Shown piece by piece: positions 9,094 to 17,986 of a stretch of 34,190 bases of DNA (the first letter of the stretch is position 1; each line of letters starts with the position of its first letter). The notes beneath the pieces were generated by a model. The model saw nothing but the letters and a program-made list of their open reading frames with translations. It did not search any database and was not told the DNA's origin. Origin of the DNA: Nocardioides sp. (lineage in GTDB: Bacteria; Actinomycetota; Actinomycetes; Propionibacteriales; Nocardioidaceae); NCBI GenBank assembly GCA_025937085.1, contig JAICSC010000005.1:1-34190 (forward strand), read 5' to 3'. Position numbers and translations under genes: made by a program.

Positions 9094-9315
9094 ATGGAAG
9101 TCAAGATCGGAGTCCAGCACGCACCCCGCGAGCTGGTCGTCGAGACCAACGACTCGGCCGAGGAGATCCAGGCCGCGTTGGACAAGGCCCTGGCCGACGA
9201 CGCGACCCTGGTCGTCCGCGACACGCGCGGTCGCCTGATCCTGGTCCCCGCCCGCACGATCGCCTACGTGGAGATCGGCAGCGGCGTGAGCGGCCAGGTC
9301 GGCTTCCGAGGCTGA
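9094..9315 (+). CDS. DUF3107 family protein (Rv3208A/TB9.4-like)
   Basis: MEVKIGVQHAPRELVVETNDSAEEIQAALDKAL...LVPARTIAYVEIGS...VGFRG. Confidence 0.92.
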   Translation: MEVKIGVQHAPRELVVETNDSAEEIQAALDKALADDATLVVRDTRGRLILVPARTIAYVEIGSGVSGQVGFRG

Positions 9316-9411
9316 GCCGGGGCCGGAACCCGAGCAATGGAGCGCGGGCCGGTCACGGCCGGTCACGAAAGGTGTCGCAGGAGGTTTGAAGCGTGAGCAA
9401 CGGGGGCACGA

Positions 9412-9440
9412 GTTGAACCACCCGCAGCCCCCGCGGGTAT
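9412..9440 (+). promoter_or_regulatory. candidate SigB/SigF-type stress promoter (-10 GGGTAT)
   Basis: GTTGAA at 9412-9417, 17-nt gap, GGGTAT at 9435-9440; GlsB start ATG at 9457 with AGGAGG RBS. Confidence 0.35.
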
Positions 9441-9456
9441 GACCTAGGAGGTTGCC

Positions 9457-9708
9457 ATGTTCTGGTTGTTCGTGATCGTGATGGGCATCATCGTCGGGCT
9501 GCTCGGCAAGTGGGTCGCCCCGGGCGGCAAGGACAACACCCCCTTGTGGCTCACGGTCGTGTGCGGCATCGCGGGCGTGGTCATCGGCTACGGCCTCTTC
9601 GGTCACACTTCCGGCGTCGACTGGATCGCCTTCATCATCTCCATCATCCTGGCCGCGGTCTTCGTGGTCGTCGCGACCACCGTGACCGGGCGTCGTACCA
9701 GGGCATGA
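9457..9708 (+). CDS. GlsB/YeaQ/YmgE family stress response membrane protein (copy 1)
   Basis: MFWLFVIVMGIIVGLLGKWVAPGGKDNTPLWLTVVCGIAGVVIGYGLFG. Confidence 0.88.
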   Translation: MFWLFVIVMGIIVGLLGKWVAPGGKDNTPLWLTVVCGIAGVVIGYGLFGHTSGVDWIAFIISIILAAVFVVVATTVTGRRTRA

Positions 9709-10040
9709 CCGCAACGACGATCGCCCCGCTGCTGGTCAGGTGCGGACACCACTGGAGCCTCGGCGGGATCCTGTTCCTGATCATCGGCGGTGCCGTCGTC
9801 GGCATCCTCGGCAAGATGGTCGCCCCGGGCGACCGGGACAAGATCCCGTTCTGGCTCACCATCCTGTGCGGCATCATCGGCATCTTCGTCGGCAACTGGC
9901 TGTACGTCGACGTGCTCGGCGGGCGCTGCACGACCAGCGGCATCGACTGGCTGCGCCACATCGTGCAGGTCATCGCCGCGGCCGTGATCGTGATGGTGGC
10001 CGCCAGCCTGACCGGCCGGTCCCGAGGCCGGCTGCGCTAG
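9705..10040 (+). CDS. GlsB/YeaQ/YmgE family stress response membrane protein (copy 2)
   Basis: ILFLIIGGAVVGILGKMVAPGDRDKIPFWLTILCGIIGIFVGNWLYVDV; ATGA overlap with copy 1. Confidence 0.85.
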   Translation: MTATTIAPLLVRCGHHWSLGGILFLIIGGAVVGILGKMVAPGDRDKIPFWLTILCGIIGIFVGNWLYVDVLGGRCTTSGIDWLRHIVQVIAAAVIVMVAASLTGRSRGRLR

Positions 10041-10070
10041 CAGAACCCCGTCACCCGAAGGCTCAGCAGC

Positions 10071-10772
10071 TCACGCGGAGAGACCCAGCTCGGCCATCCG
10101 CTCGTTGTGCCGCTCGGTGATCCGGGTGAACATCCGTCCGATCGCCGCCAGGTCCAGGCCGGGCCGGTCGATCCCGCCGGCGAGCAGGGCGCTCAGCGCG
10201 TCCCGCTCGGCGGCGACCCGCTGCGCCTGGGTCAGCGCCTCACCCATCAGCCGGCGCCCCCAGAGCGCCAACCGCCCGGAGAGCCTGGGGTCGTCGGCGA
10301 TGCCCTGGCGGATGTGGCGGACCGCGAAGTCGGCCTGACCCGCGTCGTCGAGCGAGGCGATGATCAGGTCGCGGGTGCCCGCGTCGAGGTACGCCGCGAT
10401 CTCGCGGTAGAAGTCGGCGGCGAGCCCGTCCCCGACGTACGCCTTCACCAGTCCCTCGTGCCAGTCGGCGGGCGCCGTGTGCGCATGGAACTGGTCGATC
10501 GCGGCCTGGAACGGCGCCATCGCGTCGAACGGGTCGGAGCCGAGCTCCCGGATGCGGTCGTGAAGGCGCGCGACGTGTCCGAACTCTAGGCTCGCCATCG
10601 CGCCCATCTCGACCTTGTCGCGGACGGTCGGTGCCAGCTTCGCGTCGTCCACGAGCCGCTCGAACGCCGACAGCTCGCCGTAGGCGACCGCGCCGAGGAG
10701 ATCGACCACGGCGAGGCGGTACTCGACGTCCTCGAACACCAGCCCGGGCTCGCCCGGCCGGAATTCAGACAT
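10071..10772 (-). CDS. ferritin-like fold-containing protein (Rv3210c-like)
   Basis: VVDLLGAVAYGELSAFERLVDDAKLAPTVRDKVEMGAMASLEFGHVARLHDRI; likely start MSEFRPG. Confidence 0.8.
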   Translation of the reverse strand: MSEFRPGEPGLVFEDVEYRLAVVDLLGAVAYGELSAFERLVDDAKLAPTVRDKVEMGAMASLEFGHVARLHDRIRELGSDPFDAMAPFQAAIDQFHAHTAPADWHEGLVKAYVGDGLAADFYREIAAYLDAGTRDLIIASLDDAGQADFAVRHIRQGIADDPRLSGRLALWGRRLMGEALTQAQRVAAERDALSALLAGGIDRPGLDLAAIGRMFTRITERHNERMAELGLSA

Positions 10773-10879
10773 GGGCACACGCTACCGATAGACTGGCGGT
10801 GTCCCCGCGAGAGCGGTGAGGACGCGCGCCGGCACTGATGCGGCGCTGGATGTGCGCGGCAGACGCCGGGTTTCGAGCC

Positions 10880-10902
10880 GAGTTACGAGCAGAGTTACGA
10901 GC
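10880..10902. repeat. 12-bp-period direct repeat GAGTTACGAGCa x2
   Basis: GAGTTACGAGC at 10880-10890 and 10892-10902, upstream of the helicase. Confidence 0.8.
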
Positions 10903-10968
10903 CTTCGTCCGCCGCTGGACGACTGGCTCGAGAAAGGCTCGGGCTCGAACGAAAGCGAACTGAAAACT

Positions 10969-12438
10969 GTGACCACCTTCCGAGAGCTCGGGGTGCTCCC
11001 CGAGATCTGCGACGCGCTCGAGCGCGGCGGCATCACCACTCCCTTCCCGATCCAGGAGATGACCCTTTCGGTGGCCCTGATGGGCACCGACCTCATCGGC
11101 CAGGCCCGGACGGGCACCGGCAAGACCCTGGCCTTCGGCATCCCGATCCTTCAGCGCAGCGTCGCGCCCGGCGACCCGGACTACGCCGAGGTCCCGCAGG
11201 GCAAGCCGCAGGCCCTGGTCGTGGCCCCCACCCGCGAGCTCGCGCTCCAGGTCTCCGGCGATCTCGCGCTGGCGGGCGCCGACCGCGGCTTGCGCGTGCT
11301 GACGGTGTACGGCGGCGTCGGCTACGAGCCGCAGCTCGACGCATTGTCTGCCGGTGTCGACGTCGTGGTCGGCACGCCGGGTCGCCTGATCGATCTGTGC
11401 AACCGCCGGAGCCTCGACATCTCCCACGTGCACGCTCTCGTGCTCGACGAGGCCGACGAGATGCTCGACCTCGGGTTCCTGCCCGACGTCGAGAAGCTGC
11501 TGTCGATGACCCCGGAGACGCGGCAGACGATGCTGTTCTCGGCCACCATGCCGGGCGCGATCGTGGCCCTGGCGCGCACCCACATGCGTCACCCGATGAA
11601 CATCCGGGCCGAGCACAGCACCGACAGCGCCATCGTGCCCGCGACCGCGCAGTTCATCTACCAGGCCCACGACCTCGACAAGCCGGAGATCATCGGCCGC
11701 ATCCTCCAGGCCGACGACGCGGACAAGATCCTCGTCTTCACCCGCACCAAACGGCAGGCGCAGCGGGTGGCCGACGACCTCTCCGAGCGCGGCTTCAGCT
11801 CGTCGCCGCTGCACGGCGACATGGCCCAGATCGCCCGTGAGCGGGCGCTGACCAAGTTCCGCGACGGCAAGCTGCGGGTGCTGGTCGCCACCGACGTCGC
11901 GGCTCGCGGCATCGACGTGCAGGGCATCTCCCACGTCATCAACCACACGTGTCCCGAGGACGACAAGGTCTACGTCCACCGGATCGGCCGCACCGGCCGG
12001 GCCGGTGCCACCGGCACCGCGGTCACGTTCGTCGACTGGGCCGACCTCCACCGCTGGAAGATGATCAACAAGACGCTGGACCTGCCGTTCGACGAGCCGC
12101 AGGAGACCTATTCCACCTCCGAGCACCTCCTCCACGACCTCGGCATCCCGACCGGCGTCAAGGGCCGGATCGCAGAACCACAGCCGGAGCGTCCCGCAGG
12201 CCCGGCGCGGTCCGGGGACGGCGAACGTCGCGAACGCAGCCGCCGCGATGAACCTGCTCGAGCGCGCAACCGCCAGCGCACCCGCACCCGCGGCGGGAAG
12301 CAGATGTCGGCCGATGCCGAGCAGAACGCCCCTACGACCGAGTCGGCGCCGGCCGCCTCCGAGCGGCCCGCGGGTCAGTCGCGTCCCCGGCGGCGCCGCC
12401 GCCGCAGCCCGGGCTCGAGCCCCGCGCCGCAGGCCTGA
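10969..12438 (+). CDS. DEAD/DEAH box RNA helicase (RhlE-type)
   Basis: PIQEMTLSVALMGTDLIGQARTGTGKT, VLDEADEMLDLGF, LFSATMPG, HRIGRTGRAG; probable GTG start at 10969, ORF open from 10816. Confidence 0.93.
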   Translation: MTTFRELGVLPEICDALERGGITTPFPIQEMTLSVALMGTDLIGQARTGTGKTLAFGIPILQRSVAPGDPDYAEVPQGKPQALVVAPTRELALQVSGDLALAGADRGLRVLTVYGGVGYEPQLDALSAGVDVVVGTPGRLIDLCNRRSLDISHVHALVLDEADEMLDLGFLPDVEKLLSMTPETRQTMLFSATMPGAIVALARTHMRHPMNIRAEHSTDSAIVPATAQFIYQAHDLDKPEIIGRILQADDADKILVFTRTKRQAQRVADDLSERGFSSSPLHGDMAQIARERALTKFRDGKLRVLVATDVAARGIDVQGISHVINHTCPEDDKVYVHRIGRTGRAGATGTAVTFVDWADLHRWKMINKTLDLPFDEPQETYSTSEHLLHDLGIPTGVKGRIAEPQPERPAGPARSGDGERRERSRRDEPARARNRQRTRTRGGKQMSADAEQNAPTTESAPAASERPAGQSRPRRRRRRSPGSSPAPQA

Positions 12439-12456
12439 GGCCCGGCCCGGCCTGGC

Positions 12457-13152
12457 TCAGGCGACGACGACGACCTTCGTCCCCACGGGGGCGAAGGTCC
12501 ACAGGGCCACGGCGTCGGGCAGGTACTGCCGGATGCACCCGTGCGACTGAGGGGTGCCCAGCTCCGCGCGCGTCTGCTGCGGAACGCCGTCCTTGGTCGG
12601 GATCGTGTGGAAGCCGATCGCGGCGCCCGTCGGCCCGCGGGTGAACCGCACGAAGTACTGCATCACCCCGGAGTCGTCGACGCCGACCGCCCAGCGTGAC
12701 CGGGAGTAGACCGAGTAGGTGCCCGGCTGCAGGTTGGACGTGACGCTGCCCGAGACCAGATAGGTCCGCCGTACGTCGTCGCCCTTGCCCAGCAGCCAGA
12801 CCCGCTGGCTGGACTGGCTGAACACGACCCGGCGCCCGCTTCCGCTGTCGGCGGGGATCGCGGTCTCGGCCTTCGCGTCGGGGTGCGAGGTGTTCTTCGC
12901 CGAGTCCGTGCTCGCCTGCGCGCCGACGGACGACTCGGTGCCGCTCTGCGGCGTGAGGGACGGCGTTGCGGTCGCGTCCGGGACGGCGCTGCGGGTGTAC
13001 GACGCGGGCCTGGCGGCCGCACCGGCCAAGGCCGTTCCGGTGGCGAGGACGCCGAGCCCGGCCAGGGCTGCGACGGCCGAGACCGTGACCGAGACGGCGA
13101 GCGCGACGATCCGCGCGTAGCGTGGCCGCACCTGGCGGCGGTGGTCGCTCAA
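12457..13152 (-). CDS. exported L,D-transpeptidase (YkuD domain)
   Basis: IGFHTIPTKDGVPQQTRAELGTPQSHGCIRQYLPDAVALWTFAPVGTKVVVV; N-terminal hydrophobic segment; probable TTG start overlapping the ParA stop (TTGA). Confidence 0.85.
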   Translation of the reverse strand: MSDHRRQVRPRYARIVALAVSVTVSAVAALAGLGVLATGTALAGAAARPASYTRSAVPDATATPSLTPQSGTESSVGAQASTDSAKNTSHPDAKAETAIPADSGSGRRVVFSQSSQRVWLLGKGDDVRRTYLVSGSVTSNLQPGTYSVYSRSRWAVGVDDSGVMQYFVRFTRGPTGAAIGFHTIPTKDGVPQQTRAELGTPQSHGCIRQYLPDAVALWTFAPVGTKVVVVA

Positions 13153-13958
13153 CGGCCGCCCTTCCTCGGACTCCGGCTGCGCCGGAGGAGGTTCGCGGCG
13201 ACCTCGCGGTACGCCCGGGCTCCCTTGCTGCTGCGGCTGGTCGCCAGGATCGACCGCCCGGCGGCGGGCGCCTCGGCGAACCTGATCGTCTTCGGGACGG
13301 GGGGTTCGAGCACCTCGAGCCCATAGGTCTCCGAGATCGTCTCGAGCACGGTCCGGGCGTGGTGGGTGCGGCCGTCGTACAGGGTCGGCAGGACTCCCCA
13401 GACCTCGAGGTCGCGGTTGGTGAACCGGCGTACGTCGTGCACGGTGTCCAGCAGCTGCCCGACGCCGCGGTGCGAGAGCGTCTCGCACTGGAGCGGGATC
13501 AGCACACCCTGCGCCGCGGTCAGGGCGGCCACCGTCATCACGCCCAACGACGGTGGGCAGTCGAGCAGGACCCAGTCGTAGGCGCGATCGCCCGACGCGG
13601 TGAGGTCCTCCAGCGCGCCCCGGAGCACGTGCTCGCGTCCGGTGCGGGTCAGGAGGTCGGCCTCCGCACGCGCCAGCTCGATGGTGGCGGGCAACAGGTC
13701 CACGCCGTCGGCGGTGGCGAGGATCACCTCGGACGGATGGAGCCCCTTGGTCAGCACATGGTGCACCGAGAGCTCGAGGTCCTCCGGGTCGATGCCCAGC
13801 GAGAACGTCAGGCACGCCTGCGGATCGAGGTCGACCAGCAGCACCGACTGCCCGAGCTCGACCAGGGCCGCACCGATCGAGGCGACCGACGTCGTCTTGG
13901 CGACGCCACCCTTCTGGTTGGCGACCGCCAGAGTGGTCGGCGCGTGTGTGGTGGACAT
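13149..13958 (-). CDS. ParA family ATPase (Rv3213c-like)
   Basis: TLAVANQKGGVAKTTSVASIGAALVELGQSVLLVDLDPQACLTFSLG; DWVLLDCPPSLGVMT. Confidence 0.93.
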   Translation of the reverse strand: MSTTHAPTTLAVANQKGGVAKTTSVASIGAALVELGQSVLLVDLDPQACLTFSLGIDPEDLELSVHHVLTKGLHPSEVILATADGVDLLPATIELARAEADLLTRTGREHVLRGALEDLTASGDRAYDWVLLDCPPSLGVMTVAALTAAQGVLIPLQCETLSHRGVGQLLDTVHDVRRFTNRDLEVWGVLPTLYDGRTHHARTVLETISETYGLEVLEPPVPKTIRFAEAPAAGRSILATSRSSKGARAYREVAANLLRRSRSPRKGGR

Positions 13959-14019
13959 CGCCTCCCATCATGCCCGACCGAACTTGCCCGGAGCGCACAT
14001 CGGCGGCTTGGCTGGTCGC

Positions 14020-14832
14020 ATGTCGTCCACCGAGTCCTCCTCGGGTTCCGCGACCGGAGCCCGCCCGATCGCCCTCGTGACCGGCCCGACCGCAGGCCTC
14101 GGCCGCGTCCTCGTGGACCGGCTTGCCCGGCGCGGCTACGACCTGGTACTGGTCGCCCGCGACGAGGCGCGGCTGAAGGCGGTCGCCGACGAGCTCACCA
14201 CGGCGTACGGCGTGTCCTGCGAGGTCCTGGTCGCCGACCTGGTCGATCGCGAGCAGCTGAAGCTCGTCGAGGACCGCGTCTCCGCCCTCGACTCGCCTCA
14301 CCTCGCGCCGGTCGACCTGCTGGTGAACAACGCCGGCTTCGGGCTCAAGCGGAAGTTCCTGCAGAACACTGTCGAGCAGGAGCAGGCGCATCTCGACATC
14401 CTGGTGACCGCGCCGATGCGGCTCACCCACGCCGCGCTGCGGCAGATGACCGAGCGCCACACCGGCGGGATCATCAACGTCTCGAGCGTCGCCGGCACCC
14501 AGCCGCGCGGGTCCTACAGCGCCGCCAAGGCGTACCTGAACCGGTTCGGCGAGTGGGCTGCGCACGAGTACGCCGAGGACGGCGTCCAGATCATGACCCT
14601 GCTGCCCGGCTTCACCCGCACCGAGTTCCACGAGCGGATGGAGGTCGGACGGGACGCCGTCCCGCGACCGCTGTGGCTCGACGCCGACCGCGTGGTCGAC
14701 GAGGCGCTCGCCGACTTCGACGCCGGCCGGAGGGTGTCGATCCCCAGCAAGCGCTACAAGGTGATCGCCACCGCGAGCAAGCACCTCCCGGTGCGCGTGC
14801 TCCAACGCTTCCAGGCGCTGGGCAGGCGGTAG
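14020..14832 (+). CDS. SDR family NAD(P)-dependent oxidoreductase
   Basis: ALVTGPTAGLGRVLVDRLARRG, LVNNAGFG, INVSSVAGTQPRGSYSAAKAYLN. Confidence 0.92.
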   Translation: MSSTESSSGSATGARPIALVTGPTAGLGRVLVDRLARRGYDLVLVARDEARLKAVADELTTAYGVSCEVLVADLVDREQLKLVEDRVSALDSPHLAPVDLLVNNAGFGLKRKFLQNTVEQEQAHLDILVTAPMRLTHAALRQMTERHTGGIINVSSVAGTQPRGSYSAAKAYLNRFGEWAAHEYAEDGVQIMTLLPGFTRTEFHERMEVGRDAVPRPLWLDADRVVDEALADFDAGRRVSIPSKRYKVIATASKHLPVRVLQRFQALGRR

Positions 14833-14836
14833 GCCG

Positions 14837-15454
14837 TCAGCGGTAGGCCAGCACGAACGCGTGCACAGCGTCGGCGACCAGCTGCACCGCGATCGCGCTC
14901 AGCAGCAGGCCGGCGATCCTGGTGACCAGGAGGATCCCCGAGTCCCGCAGCAGCCGCAGGATCGGGACCGAGAAGAACATCGCCGCCCAGATGCACAGAT
15001 GGACCGCGATCACGGCCAGCGCGACCGCCGTGAAGTCGCCACCGTCGTGCACCCGCCTCGAGAACACCATCGTCGCCACGATCGCGCCCGGACCGGCCAG
15101 CAGCGGCGTGCCGAGGGGTACCAGCGCGACGTTCGTGTCGCCGTGTCGGACCGGGTCGTCCCCGCGCCCGGTCAGCAGCTCGAGGGCGACCAGGAGCAGG
15201 AGAAGCCCGCCGGCGCACTGGAGGGCCGGCAGCGACACGTGGAGGTAGGCCAGGACCCGCTGGCCGAAGAAGGCGAACACCGAGATCACCAGGAACGAGA
15301 CGAGCACCGCCTGTCGCGCCGCGCGGCGTACCCGGTCCGGCTCGAGGCCACCGGTCAGCGACAGGAACAGCGGCACGGTGCCGACCGGATCCATGATCAC
15401 GAACAAGGTGACGAACGCACTGGCGAACAGCGTGCCGTCGAGGATGCTGCCCAC
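14837..15454 (-). CDS. MarC family integral membrane protein
   Basis: LFVIMDPVGTVPLFLSLTGG...NVALVPLGTPLLAGPGAIVATMVF. Confidence 0.92.
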   Translation of the reverse strand: MGSILDGTLFASAFVTLFVIMDPVGTVPLFLSLTGGLEPDRVRRAARQAVLVSFLVISVFAFFGQRVLAYLHVSLPALQCAGGLLLLLVALELLTGRGDDPVRHGDTNVALVPLGTPLLAGPGAIVATMVFSRRVHDGGDFTAVALAVIAVHLCIWAAMFFSVPILRLLRDSGILLVTRIAGLLLSAIAVQLVADAVHAFVLAYR

Positions 15455-15491
15455 CCCGGCAGATTAGGGGCTCCCCTCGGGCGCGGGCACC

Positions 15492-16136
15492 TCACCAGGC
15501 CGGCGCGGGCCCTCCGAAGGACATCTCCACCAGCGGTGGACCGATCCCCGACACGTCCCGCAGGATCCACTCGTCGCGCAGCAGCAGCATCGCCGACGCG
15601 GGGCGCAGGACCATCCACAGCCAGCGGCCGTGCGCCTCGCCCGCGACCACCGAACGGTCGAGCTCACCGCCCGACCCGGACGCCGTCGAGACCGCCCACA
15701 GCGGCACCGACTGGCTGCCGATCCGGACGCGCGCCGCCGGCGAGCCCACGCCGATCTCGGGCCCGGGGTCGAGGTGGGTCGTGCCGGCGCACCTCGCGCC
15801 GAGCCCCGTGCCGGACTCCTCGCTGATCACGAACACGTCCACCGGTCCGTCCAACGCGCTGGTTCCCGAGCTGCAGGTCAGCGTCGCCCGGGCGTCGCCC
15901 TCGGCGACGACGCCGAAGTCGCTGACGCTCCACCCCGGGCTCATCGGCCAGGGCAGGTACGTCGGGAACTCACCCGCGGTCGAGAGCACCTCCACGAACC
16001 CGTCGTACGTCGCCTCGTCGGGTCGATGCAGCACCGGCGTCGGACCGTGGTCGGGGCAGAGCAACCCGCCGGCGTCGTCGTCGGTCGAGCCCTCGAGGGG
16101 GGCTGGGCAGCGCGGGCACTCCGTCCGGAGCGGCAT
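15492..16136 (-). CDS. DUF6758-like family protein
   Basis: MPLRTECPRCPAPLEGSTDDDAGGLLCPDHGPTPVLHRPDEATYDGFVEVLSTAGEFPTYLPWPMSPGWSVSDFGVV; CPxC plus C-DHG zinc-ribbon-like N-terminus. Confidence 0.7.
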   Translation of the reverse strand: MPLRTECPRCPAPLEGSTDDDAGGLLCPDHGPTPVLHRPDEATYDGFVEVLSTAGEFPTYLPWPMSPGWSVSDFGVVAEGDARATLTCSSGTSALDGPVDVFVISEESGTGLGARCAGTTHLDPGPEIGVGSPAARVRIGSQSVPLWAVSTASGSGGELDRSVVAGEAHGRWLWMVLRPASAMLLLRDEWILRDVSGIGPPLVEMSFGGPAPAW

Positions 16137-16190
16137 GGGGTCAACGGTCCCGAGCCGGCGCCGCCAGGTCAAGGGTTCAGCAGCCCCAGC

Positions 16191-16763
16191 TCAGCAGTTC
16201 CAGCGCAGCACGACCGGCGTCTCGCGCTCCCAGCCGAGGACCGACACGGTGGCGGTGTCGAGACGCAGGTGGCGACCTTCGGCGACCGCCAGCTCGAGCC
16301 AGCGGGCGGCCAGCGCCCGGAGCGCATGACCGTGCCCGAAGAGCAGCACGCGGCCCTGCGCCGCCCGGCATCGCGCCACGACCCGGTCGAGGCGCGTCGA
16401 GACCTGCCCGGAGGACTCGCCGCCGGGGACCGGGCCCTGCCAGATCGTCCAGCCGGGAAGGCTCTCGCGGATCTGCTCGGTGGTGAGGCCCTCGAGGTCG
16501 CCGTACTCCCACTCGGCCAGGTCGTCGTCGACCTCCGCCTCCGGGTGTCCGCACAGGCGGGCGGTCTCGCGCGCTCGCTCACGCGGCGACGTGAGCACCA
16601 GCGTGAACGCCCTGGGGTCCTCACAGTCGTCGATCCGGCCACGAAGGCTCTCGGCCACCCGTCGCCCGTCCTGCGTCAGCGGCAGGTCGGTGGTCGAGGT
16701 GTGCCGGCCGTCCCGGCTCCACTCGGTCTCCCCGTGCCGGACCAGCCACACCTCGTCAGCCAT
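16191..16763 (-). CDS. histidine phosphatase family protein (Rv3214-like)
   Basis: VWLVRHGETEWSRDGRHTSTTDLPLTQDGRRVAESL; VLLFGHGHALRALAARWLEL. Confidence 0.92.
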   Translation of the reverse strand: MADEVWLVRHGETEWSRDGRHTSTTDLPLTQDGRRVAESLRGRIDDCEDPRAFTLVLTSPRERARETARLCGHPEAEVDDDLAEWEYGDLEGLTTEQIRESLPGWTIWQGPVPGGESSGQVSTRLDRVVARCRAAQGRVLLFGHGHALRALAARWLELAVAEGRHLRLDTATVSVLGWERETPVVLRWNC

Positions 16764-16822
16764 CAGTGTCCTCCATGGGCGTCATGCTGCCAGCCGACAC
16801 CGGCCGTGCCACGATTCCGCCC

Positions 16823-17986
16823 ATGGCGACGCCCCCCGACCTCGTGGCCCCGGCGTACGCACGAGCCAGGTTGGCGGCTGCGGCCGGGTTCTTCACGCAG
16901 GGGTTCGTGTTCATCAGCCTGACCACCCGGCTGCCGAAGGTGCAGGACCACTGGCACTACAGCGACACGACGCTCTCGTTGCTGCTGCTGATGATGGTGT
17001 TGCTGGCCGGGCTCGGCAGCGTCGTCGCCGAGACCGCGTGCCAGCGCGTGGACAGCGCCGCGATCCTGCGGACCGGGCTGCTCGGGATCGCGGTCGCGGT
17101 CCCGGTGTTCGCGGTGGCGCCGGACCGCGCCGTCTTCATGGCGTCGATGGCGGTGTACGGCGTCTCGCTCGGCGCCGTGGACGCCACCACCAACATGCAG
17201 GCGGTCGCGCTGGAGCATCTCTACGAGCGGCCGATCCTTCCGTCGTTCCACGGTTCCTGGACCCTCGGCGGCTTCCTCGGCTCGGCCGTGGCGCTCGCGA
17301 TGGGTCACCTGCCGGTCTCGGCCACCGGTGTGGTGGCGATCCTTCCGCTCGCGGTCGCCTTCGCGCCGTTCCTGCGTCGCGCCCAGCAGCAGGTGAGCGC
17401 CCGCCCGCAGGTGCACGTGCCCTGGCGGCCGATCGTGCTGGTCGGGCTCGCGATGGTGCTCTTCTACATGGTCGACACCGCGGCGTTCACCTGGGGGCCG
17501 CAGTACCTCGACAAGGTCTTCCCGACCCCGTCCGCACTCGTCGCCCTCGCCGTCTTCCCGTACCTGCTCGCCAGCGGGGCCGTCCGGCTCTCCGGAGACG
17601 CGCTCGTCGCTCGGTACGGCGCGGTGCCGGTGCTGCGCATCGGCGCCGCGGTGGCCTGCGTCGGGCTCGCGGTCACCGTGTTCGCCCCGGTCTGGCCGGT
17701 GGCGGTGCTCGGCTTCCTGGTGATGGGCGGTGGCGTGGCCGTGGTCGCGCCGCTGAGCTTCTCGGCCGCCGCGCGGATCGCCGGTGAGGACGAGCCGGAT
17801 CCGGTGCTGAGGCACGCGCGGGTCGATGCGGTGATCGGCCGCTTCAACCAGTTCAACTACGTCGGGTCGCTGCTCGGCGCCGTGATGACCGGTCTCGTCG
17901 GAGCCGGCAACCTGCGGCTCGGTTTCGCGGTGCCGATGGTGCTGGTGCTCGGGATCATGCCCCTCGCCCGGGCCTTTGCCCGCTAG
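16823..17986 (+). CDS. MFS transporter
   Basis: Multiple TM segments; FFTQGFVFISLTTRLPKVQDHWHYSDTTLSLLLL. Confidence 0.88.
   Translation: MATPPDLVAPAYARARLAAAAGFFTQGFVFISLTTRLPKVQDHWHYSDTTLSLLLLMMVLLAGLGSVVAETACQRVDSAAILRTGLLGIAVAVPVFAVAPDRAVFMASMAVYGVSLGAVDATTNMQAVALEHLYERPILPSFHGSWTLGGFLGSAVALAMGHLPVSATGVVAILPLAVAFAPFLRRAQQQVSARPQVHVPWRPIVLVGLAMVLFYMVDTAAFTWGPQYLDKVFPTPSALVALAVFPYLLASGAVRLSGDALVARYGAVPVLRIGAAVACVGLAVTVFAPVWPVAVLGFLVMGGGVAVVAPLSFSAAARIAGEDEPDPVLRHARVDAVIGRFNQFNYVGSLLGAVMTGLVGAGNLRLGFAVPMVLVLGIMPLARAFAR

Noticed and set aside
9350-9369. GCCGGTCACG tandem duplication upstream of GlsB
   Set aside because: Only two 10-bp copies with no further structure; kept below reporting threshold.
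7027-9714. 895-aa minus-strand ORF
   Set aside because: Only the part up to ~8247 matches MoeZ; the rest is antisense to well-supported TetR, DUF3107 and GlsB genes and is low-complexity GC-driven read-through.
12457-14805. 782-aa minus-strand ORF
   Set aside because: Only 12457-13152 is a recognisable L,D-transpeptidase; the remainder is antisense or out of frame to ParA and SDR genes.
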